Source: Scleromitrula shiraiana
Taxonomy: Eukaryota; Ascomycota; Leotiomycetes; Helotiales; Sclerotiniaceae
DNA length: 64,000 nucleotides
Assembly: GCA_028455995.1 (NCBI GenBank)
Contig: JABELC010000003.1
Location: 682,001 to 746,000, forward strand
Direction: 5' to 3'
Shown: positions 56,631 through 64,000 of the stretch, piece after piece
Layout: every line of letters begins with the position of its first letter
Numbering within the stretch: position 1 is the stretch's first letter
The notes under the pieces: model-generated
Databases searched by the model: none
What the model saw: only the letters and a program-made list of their open reading frames with translations
Told to the model about the DNA's origin: nothing
Program-made: the position numbers and the translations under genes

Positions 56631-58758
56631 TTCATTCATATTGTGTATATATTTTATAGCCACAATACAATATACGGAATTTTCATATCCTCTTCCCATG
56701 CTCTCTCATTTCACTCGGTCAAGATATTATATTGCTCATTGGATATGAAAGTTCCATTCCTATACCTATACAACCTGGTGGACTATAAACTGTGGATTTT
56801 CATTGCCAGCCGGCCGAACACGTAGGCCTACTCATTAAATCTCTTCAAGGCACACGTTCTTCCAATACATTCGAAGGTATCGCCACTTAAATGGCCTCGA
56901 CCTCAATCACAGCATCATCATTGAAGTGGTGGGGGCAATGATTTTCATATCATGAACTATGAAAATTCTCGTGATAGAATGAGCGAGATTTGTCTATTCC
57001 TGCCATCATTTCAGAGAGATAAATCATCATCATTACTCGATCTGACTTGATAAGAAGATGGCCCTCTTTACGATGGCCATATCGTGTTGCCTCTCTTCTT
57101 ACATCTGAGTCACAATTTTTTTGCCAGTGTTGAAAAGATTCGTGAGTAAGAATTTATCAGGGTCTCGTCTCCACTGTCTTGTGGGGAAAAAAGTGAGCAA
57201 AATTTATTCTAGATTTTCAACCATTTCACCACAAATTTCGACTCGCCTTCTCCAATTCCTCTTCTGATGCTTTAATAAACTTTGACATTCTCTATGAACA
57301 TACAATCTTCCAATGGAAAGAAAGGAAGCTTTTCGAACGTCTGGAAGATACGTAACAATCGCCACGTACTTCAGCTGTGCTTTCCGATGGCCGCGATTTT
57401 GGCCCTGAGGATCTTATACCTTGGAGAAGCTGTCACCAGCTACTATTTATCATTGTATCTCCTTCCAATACATCGTCAGCCAATATTGTTATCTGCTAAC
57501 GGAGCAGACCTGCTGATCTTATAGGAATCCTCTGCGGACTCCAGTGTTATCAATATCGGAGTCTTATGAAGTGTAGATACCTGTTTTGCTGTGACATATG
57601 TACACGACCTGTATACAGAACTTGAATATGTCATCAAAGATTATGCAGGATGAGATTTTTATATACATACTGTCGATACCGATACTAATAGTAATATGAG
57701 TATAGTGTAGTGATAAGAATCTTCTTGGTATCTAACCTACGAACTTGGATTAAAACCCCAATTAACACAACAACCGGATGATAACGGAGAGATATCGATA
57801 TATATTATATGGACACGGATCAGCCAAGACGCAGGTAAGATCTTCATAGATGTAACTATGCCGGTGGATTATTATAATCTAAGAGCGATTTGCATTTTGC
57901 ATTGCGGGGGACCGGCACTTCATGTTTCGTGTTATCCAATAAAAACTTCAAAGTTGTTCCCCTCTTCTAAATGATTATTCCCCTCTTCTAAAATGACTAA
58001 TAACGACGTCAACAAACAAAAAAGAACTCAACCTCCTCTTGAGAATGTTAATCAACATCTACCGAACGATCCGTATCAAATAGGATCAACAATTGGATTC
58101 GAATAATAATAATAATAAATAGTTGGAGATTTATTAGTACAGTTTTGAAGATGGGATGAATGCACTATGATTATTCAGCTGGCGCTACTCGTTATAGTCA
58201 AAATCTAATCTTCTTTTGTACTCCGGATTCCTTAGTCGTTACAGTAGCAACTTATTTAGTAGTAACTTTGTGAACAATAAATTCCCGTTACCACACGATA
58301 ATAAATAATAATTCCCGTTTCTCCTTGTTTCTTGGTCATGTTTTATTATTATTTTGAAAGGAAGTATTGTAGTACATTATTCAGATCATATTATTATTAT
58401 TATTATTTTGTCTCGGTTTATTTTCCTATAGAAATGGTTTACTGATATCTTTCCCATCTTTATCTCTCTCTCTCTCTATCTTCAATTAATAAGAATGACG
58501 TAGATTTTTTCATCATTATTCTAGACTCCAAATCCACAGATCTTATCAAGGCAGATCTTTCCATTTCGAATTCCCTCCACAGGCCGTTCAATATTCGAAA
58601 TCGTCCTAAAAATTTAGCAGCGGAAATGTTGACGCCGCATTTGAACTAAAAATCCCCTTTTATTTTGTTGTATATATTTTCAATTACTTTTATTTACTAA
58701 GGTGGCCAAGAGGAAGGGAGATCTTGGAAAACTTTACAATAAACAACGACGAAAAAAA

Positions 58759-60972
58759 ATGTCGTCGCAACAACCTACCGATGAAGATTCGAATTTCCTA
58801 TCGATTCCCTCAATAACAACACCAATAACCCAAACAAACGATGAAAGAAATAGAGTAGGAAGCGTTGCCTCTTCACCATCAGCAATCGCATCTACAGTTT
58901 CTTTGGAACCGCAAAATACATTGAATACCCAACCTCCCACTCACGATAGTCGATCCAACCCTACTCCGACCACATCTGGTAGACAACCTCAATTGAGGAT
59001 ACCTCGCGATGTATGGCGACCAACTATACGAATTAGACGTTTGTCATCATCGGCGGCCATTCCTGTGAACTCGCAGCTGAATACCTCAACTCCACATATC
59101 GCTAACGATCTCAATCCCGATATCGATACTACACAATCAAATAGACGTCGAAGTAGCTCTGAACCACAACGTCCACCATGGTTATCTACAGGAATAAATG
59201 CCACAGAAGGTCCTCCAAGAGTGAGGCATGGATCATATATACCAGATATTATTGAAGAGGCATCTCCACCTTCTGCGGGGGAACAGAGAGAGCAATCCTA
59301 TTTCTCTCCAATACCTCCTGGCTCCAAATCGAATCCAATTGAGCCGCCTCTACCTGTACAGCATTCTCAAACATTTGCTGCACCAGGTGCTCACGATGAA
59401 TATGATACTAATCTTGTTGATTTTCTTGATGCCGTTGGTTTGTGCGCCCAATTCTTCAACCCGGATATCACTGACCATTTCCAGATCCTGAAGTTTCCGC
59501 GTTGACTAGTTTGACGAATATGCAAAATTCTTTATTTATTCCATATCTTGGAAATTTCTTTAATCGTAATCCAACCTATAATCTCTCACGTCGTCCGACA
59601 AATGTCACAGATTTACCAATACCAGAAGTGCCAGAGGGGCCAGAAGCGAAGACGCAACCACCAATTAAACCAAGACCTAGACTTCAAAGTAGAGATACTG
59701 GAGCTTTTACACTCACTGAATCTAGATCAGATCCCTCAAATATTGAACATTTCGCAGTATTGCCTGAGGGTATATCATTAGAAGGATGGAGTCCGGAAGA
59801 TAAAGAAGAACTTAATGACCATGTACGACATTTATTGCATTCACGGAGAGAGGGATTTAAGCGTGGAATGAAGGGATTTGGGCAATATGTTAGAAGACGT
59901 AGGTTCTCCATCTTCAAATAACTTCCTCATGTTAAGTATCTCAGCTCTCGGATTTTTCGTTACCTTATACGCAACACTTATAACACTCTTCGGACTAGCA
60001 TGGGTTCTTTTCCTGATCGGCTGGATAAATGTTGGCGGAAAACAACTCTACGTAATCAACATCATCGACAACATCCTCGTCGCCCTTTTTGCAATCATGG
60101 GCGACGGCCTCGCCCCATTCAGAGCATACGACACCTACCACATGATATACATAGCGCACTACCACCACCTGACCTGGCGTCTCCGCAAAGAACAAGCCCT
60201 ACCCAAACTAGATGACCACAACGATCTCCCCGCCACCATGCCCGAAGATGTCGAAGATGCTATCGTAGAGGAAGAAGTCTCGGTACTTACACCCGCTCAA
60301 CAAAAAAAACTTGCACATCATCAGAAAAAATTCAACCGCTCGCATACTTTCTATAAACCCCATGAAACCATCACCCATCATGCATTCCCCCTCCGTCTCC
60401 TCGTCGCCATCGTCGTTCTCCTAGATTGCCACTCCCTCCTTCAAATCGCCCTCGGCGTCTGCACATGGTCTATAAGCTACCACGTGCGTCCATTTGCGCT
60501 GACGACGGTGATTCTCTGCTGCAGTATTACGGTTAATATTACAGCGGGCATACTGATTAGTGTGGGGGATCATAGGACGAGGAAGAAGGATGTGTTGGAG
60601 AGGATGTTTAAGCAGGATTTGACGAAGGAGGCGATTCATAGGATGGAGAAGAGGAAGGAGAAGGAGGAGGAGGAGGAGAGGGAGAGGGAGAGGGAATTAA
60701 ATGGGGAGGGACGGGGTGATGGGAATGGAGAGGGGAGGCCGAGGAAGAGTGCGGAGTGGGGGAGGAAGAGTATTGATTTTGCGAGAAGGAGTATAGAGGT
60801 TAGGAGGAAGAGGGATGAGAGGGAGAGGGAGAAGGAGAAGGAAAATCATAAGCATAGAAATAAGGATAGGATTGATGAGGTGGATATGGTACGGAGGGAT
60901 AGCGGAGGGGAAAATTCAAGTGAAGGGGTTACTTCGGGTGGTGATAATGGTAATAGTTTCAAGGAAATTTAA
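58759..60972 (+). CDS. DUF2985-type integral membrane protein
   Basis: 706-residue fungal membrane protein of unknown biochemical role. Exons are 58759-59437, 59485-59898 and 59945-60972, with introns of 47 and 46 nt (GTTTGT and GTAGGT donors). The N-terminal ~300 residues are Ser/Thr/Pro-rich and cytosolic-looking. A conserved amphipathic stretch follows (FAVLPEGISLEGWSPEDKEE). Then come two paired hydrophobic segments (FFVTLYATLITLFGLAWVLF and VINIIDNILVALFAIMGDGL) with the family-like FLIGWINVGGKQ and PFRAYDTYHMIYIAHYHH. Two more membrane segments follow (LRLLVAIVVLLDCHSLLQIA, LTTVILCCSITVNITAGILI). The C-tail is very Arg/Glu-rich. The ATG at 58759 is the first in frame; the frame is open about 57 nt upstream, so an earlier exon cannot be excluded. 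Confidence 0.85.
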
Positions 60973-61331
60973 ATATTGGATGAGATTATATGAGATCAAA
61001 TTAAATCACATTATATTATATTGAGTTGGAATATCTCTGGATTAATTTCATTGGATTTGGATTGAAGGATGAAGGATGAAGGATGAATAAATGAATGGAT
61101 AGATAATTAGCATGGATGGATATCGTGCGTATGTAAAATGTTAGATGTTAGATGTTTATAGAAGGATGAATGGATGGATGGATGGATGGATGGTTAGATA
61201 CCACATTTTATTTATTTAATTTACAATATTTATATTCATATATTCTATAGAATTCCGTGTATACACCAACTCAACTCAACTCCAACCCATCTATCCATCA
61301 TCTAAGCCACCCCCACCCCCACCCCCACCCC
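60973..61331. other. Convergent 3' region with GGAT and CCACCC repeats
   Basis: The 359 bp between convergent stops contain GGATGAA repeats (61063-61087), a GGAT array (61165-61192) and a CCACCC run (61303-61332). No gene is seen. Confidence 0.5.
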
Positions 61332-62587
61332 TCACACCAACAGCCCCCCAACCAACCCCCTCCTCTCCATCTCACCAACGCCTATCCCCCGCAAATACGC
61401 CTCCACCCCCCCAACACCGCGCAAATACGCCACGACCACCTCCACGAATCCCACCGGACACCCCGCAAACTCGTCGCCGAGCCCAATCTCATGGATCTCC
61501 TTGAGCCGCTGTTCGCGCTCGGGGAGCAGCGCCGTCTCCGACAGCGCATAGTCGTGCGTTATGGCCGGGAGCGGGATCCCGAGAAGCAGGAGCAGGAGGA
61601 TGTGTATGAGGCCTGTGCGGTCTTTGCCTTGGGTGCAGTGGGTGAGTATTGGACGGGGCTGGGAGCGGGGTTCTGATTTGGAGCAGGGGAGGAAAGCCAA
61701 GAGTACCTGGGCGATCTCGGGTCCGCAGTGGTGTAGCGTGTCGAGCGCGAGACCGGTGAGGCCGCGGGGTTGCATTACTTCGCGGCCGAGGATGCTGATG
61801 GCTTCCATGCGGTAGCCGAGGGACATTAGGGCTAGGAGTTTGCTGGGTTGGTGGGTGGGGGGTTAGTTGTTTTTCTTTGTGGACTTTTTCTTTTGTTGAT
61901 GAGAAGGGGGGGGGGAAGAGATGGGATGGGAGCATACAGTAAACTATAAGTCCTCAACTGCCAAATTAGACTTCGTTCGAATCCCTTCCCGTTTACATTA
62001 ATCTCTCTGTATTCTATAGAGGGGATCATCATATCTTCGAGGAGGGCCGGGTTGGCTTGGACGAGTGCTGGGGAGTGCATGTCCCATTCGCGTTTTTTAG
62101 ATTTGTTATTGTGTTCCGTTCTGAGTATGCGGGGTGGTTAGGTTTAGATCTGAGGGAGAGGAGAAAGATGGTGCAATGGGGGGGAGGGGGGTTACACTGT
62201 TCGTAAATCCAGGATGGTTTTAATTTTGTATTTCGAAACCAAGAGTTCTCGATCTGATAGCGTTGCATCGTCTGGATCTCTAATCAGTTTTGTACGAGAT
62301 GTTTGATGTTGTCATCACTTCACTTCACTTCACTACACTACTAGGTGAATGAACAAATTCCACATACCAGGTCTAGCAGATCGGAATATTATTCCCTCTT
62401 TCATACGTCTATTGGGATAGTTAGTTAATATATCTTTGCTAATACGCATACGAGTGTAGATGAAATGGAAAGTATACTTTTCACCTAGGAAATCATTAAT
62501 GGTTTTACCGACATCGCGGAAGTTTATAATGTTTTCGAATTCTTTTTGTTCGTTTAGTTTTGAGGGATCTTGGGAGGTTGAACCCAT
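61332..62587 (-). CDS. Tyrosine/dual-specificity phosphatase (Y_phosphatase3 type)
   Basis: Predicted protein-tyrosine phosphatase of the fungal/bacterial Y_phosphatase3 group, 331 residues. Exons are 62587-62368, 62277-62196, 62120-61938 and 61842-61332, all joining in frame. It opens with FENIINFRDVGKTINDF and GIIFRSARP. Then come DDATLSDRELLVSKYKIKTI, LDLRT and SLGYRMEAISILGREVM. The catalytic P-loop HCTQGKDRTG (C-x5-R) lies near residues 229-238, followed by HDYALSETALLPEREQR. Exon 2 starts after a tandem TAG-AG acceptor; only the second AG keeps the frame. A 48-nt GT-AG candidate inside the last exon (after EIAQ) is also in frame. It is probably not used, because removing it would shorten the helix before the P-loop. 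Substrate (protein or phosphoinositide) is unknown. Confidence 0.9.
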
Positions 62588-63269
62588 TTGGGATGTTAAA
62601 TTGAATGATGGATTGTGAGGTTGGTCATAGATTGGAGTGTTTGGTATGGTGCTTTGGTTAGGGTAAGTACTATTTGTGCTGTATTGTGTTGTAATGTGTT
62701 GTAATGTGTTGTATTGTGTTGTACTGTGATGTACTGTACTGTACTGTACTGTACTTGGATAATCGCTGGTACTGACTGAGTGGGCAATAATTGGAAAGAA
62801 CGGTGGATGAAGAGATTTAGCAAATAATTGAAGTATGTAAATTGAAGTATGTAACTCGTCACTACTTCTATTTTGAAACAGATGCAGATGAGAGAATAAT
62901 AAATGGTCTTACAAAAGTTTATAAAATATGAACATTCAACAATAAATCGTCTATCAAGTCACTAAAAAGGAATTTGATACTTATATATCAGATATGTAAG
63001 ATGTTATGTACTCAACGTGTATGTATAATTACAATGTCGTTGTAAAAATAATGTTGTAAAAATGATGTTATAACCAATTTAAAATCCTTGCTGGAGATCA
63101 TTGAAATGATCGTCCAAAGAAAATAAAAAATGAATGAGCTACTACTGTACATTTTCTGGAGAAATAGAAAATCAATCAATTATTAGATCTATAAAAACCC
63201 ATATTTTTTTTAATTTATCGTATAGTTATGATGTTATTGATATAAAATTGAAACATTTCATCTGATGGG

Positions 63270-63365
63270 TGACAGTGACAATGACAGTGATAATGATAGT
63301 GATAATGACAGTGATAATGACAGTGATAATGACAGTGATAATGACAGTGATAATGACAGTGACAG
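63270..63365. repeat. GATAATGACAGT 12-bp array
   Basis: About seven or eight tandem 12-bp units, GATAATGACAGT, with 6-bp variants at both ends. Although the unit length is a multiple of three, no open frame covers it. Confidence 0.88.
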
Positions 63366-63606
63366 CTTTGACAGGTTGAACAGCCCATAAATTGTATGAC
63401 GATGAACTACAAGTTATCTATCAGTCTTGATTTGATTGTAGTACGAAGAACATTGAATGGACATTGGAAATAGTTCTAAGCTTGGCAATAAAGTAACCGG
63501 TACTCAAATCAAACAACTTGGGTATCTACGTCATGCATCAGATTTTCGATTTGAATCTTATTAAACATGAGTAAGGACTTTTAGAAACTTCCTTTCAGAT
63601 CTTTAA

Positions 63607-63832
63607 CTATTTTATTATTTTATTATTTTATTATTTTATTATTTTATTATTTTATTATTTTATTATTTTATTATTTTATTATTTTATTATTTTATTATTT
63701 TATTATTTTATTATTTTATTATTTTATTATTTTATTATTTTATTATTTTGTTACTTTGTTACTTTGTTACTTTGTTACTTTACTATTTTACTATTTTACT
63801 ATTCTTCTATTCTACTATTTTACCCCTCTTTT
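63607..63832. repeat. ATTTTATT octamer array with degenerate 3' end
   Basis: About 18 near-perfect copies of ATTTTATT are followed by variants (TTTGTTAC, TTTACTAT, TTCTACTA). The copies diverge progressively toward the right edge. Confidence 0.9.
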
Positions 63833-64000
63833 ATATTTTACTATATTCATGAATCTATACCCTATATGATCTTAAGTTAAGAGATATTGATACCAGTGAG
63901 AAACTAATCAATACAAAGTTAGAAGATATTTATTAGGTATTTAGGTATTTATATTCAAGTATTCACCTATTCACCTATTCAACTATTCAGCATGTTAATA

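Larger units (their letters stand above)
55164..58758. other. Repeat-rich, gene-free region
   Basis: About 3.6 kb with no supportable gene. It is filled with simple repeats: AGAGTA arrays (55290-55420), CACTTGAGCCACC units (55795-55845) and TACTACCGTA (56158-56210). ATTG (56384-56430) and TCTACTCTT (56562-56630) arrays follow. The final 300 bp are a TATTAT/CTCTCT-rich promoter for the next gene. Frames at 56643-56825 and 57282-57524 are short and not convincing. Confidence 0.5.
62588..64000. other. Upstream region with simple repeats
   Basis: About 1.4 kb to the window end without a supportable gene. It contains TGTTG/ACTGT repeats (62687-62755), a 12-bp array (63270-63365) and a long ATTTTATT array (63607-63832). 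The first part is the phosphatase promoter. Confidence 0.5.

Noticed and set aside
57282..57524. 80-codon plus-strand frame
   Set aside because: Short, isolated, with no upstream promoter-like sequence and no recognisable motif.
61634..61694. 48-nt GT-AG intron inside the last phosphatase exon (after EIAQ)
   Set aside because: Phase and length fit. However, removing it leaves too few residues between the EI helix and the HCTQGKDRTG P-loop compared with the family.

Overview
The window looks like nuclear DNA from a filamentous ascomycete. It is AT-rich and full of microsatellites. Genes are spaced with short introns (mostly 46-95 nt) that have GTATGT-like donors and CTAAC/CTGAT branch sites. 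Protein resemblances (from memory, no search run) and intron style suggest a leotiomycete such as Botrytis or Sclerotinia; that placement is an inference. All exon models were built by hand from splice signals plus reading-phase agreement, and every multi-exon model given with exon coordinates closes in frame.

Layout. 0.3-6.4 kb is a compact housekeeping block: an oligosaccharyltransferase subunit (Swp1/ribophorin II), NudC, the TFIIH/CAK subunit Tfb3 and an AP180-type clathrin adaptor. 8.4-10.7 kb holds the mitochondrial aspartyl-tRNA synthetase, followed by a serine-rich small protein (11.8-12.5 kb). 12.5-25.4 kb is a gene-poor, decaying stretch: an intron-containing tRNA-Asp(GTC), a broken OPT-family oligopeptide transporter, and two low-complexity reading frames interrupted by TAA/TAG codons. 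25.4-35.8 kb is gene-rich again: a lysine/acidic-rich protein, mitochondrial methionyl-tRNA synthetase, an Mtr2-like NTF2 protein, a 962-residue fungal protein of unknown role, a five-exon 87-residue membrane protein and ribosomal protein eL38. 36.6-44.4 kb holds a TauD-type dioxygenase and a Yor1-like ABCC transporter. 46-55 kb carries a NAT9-like acetyltransferase, a RING protein, a poly-Asp membrane protein and an F-box protein. 58.7-62.6 kb has a DUF2985-type membrane protein and a tyrosine phosphatase in convergent orientation. The remaining space is intergenic DNA with many simple repeats.

How the genes relate. There is no obvious biosynthetic cluster. Most genes serve unrelated housekeeping roles: N-glycosylation, nuclear migration, transcription/CAK, endocytosis, mitochondrial and cytosolic translation, and mRNA export. 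Two mitochondrial aminoacyl-tRNA synthetases lie within about 16 kb of each other. Several pairs share short divergent promoters (nudC/tfb3, MSM1/MTR2, the 87-residue protein/RPL38).

Most notable points. (1) A run of CpA-to-TpA-type nonsense codons over 18.8-23.8 kb, which resembles repeat-induced point mutation or plain decay of accessory genes. (2) A 13-nt micro-exon followed by a GC-AG intron in the 87-residue gene. (3) Length-unstable coding repeats: poly-Asp(26), poly-C/poly-Pro, Asn-Ser/Pro and Met-Gly. I did not identify a new defence or mobile system.
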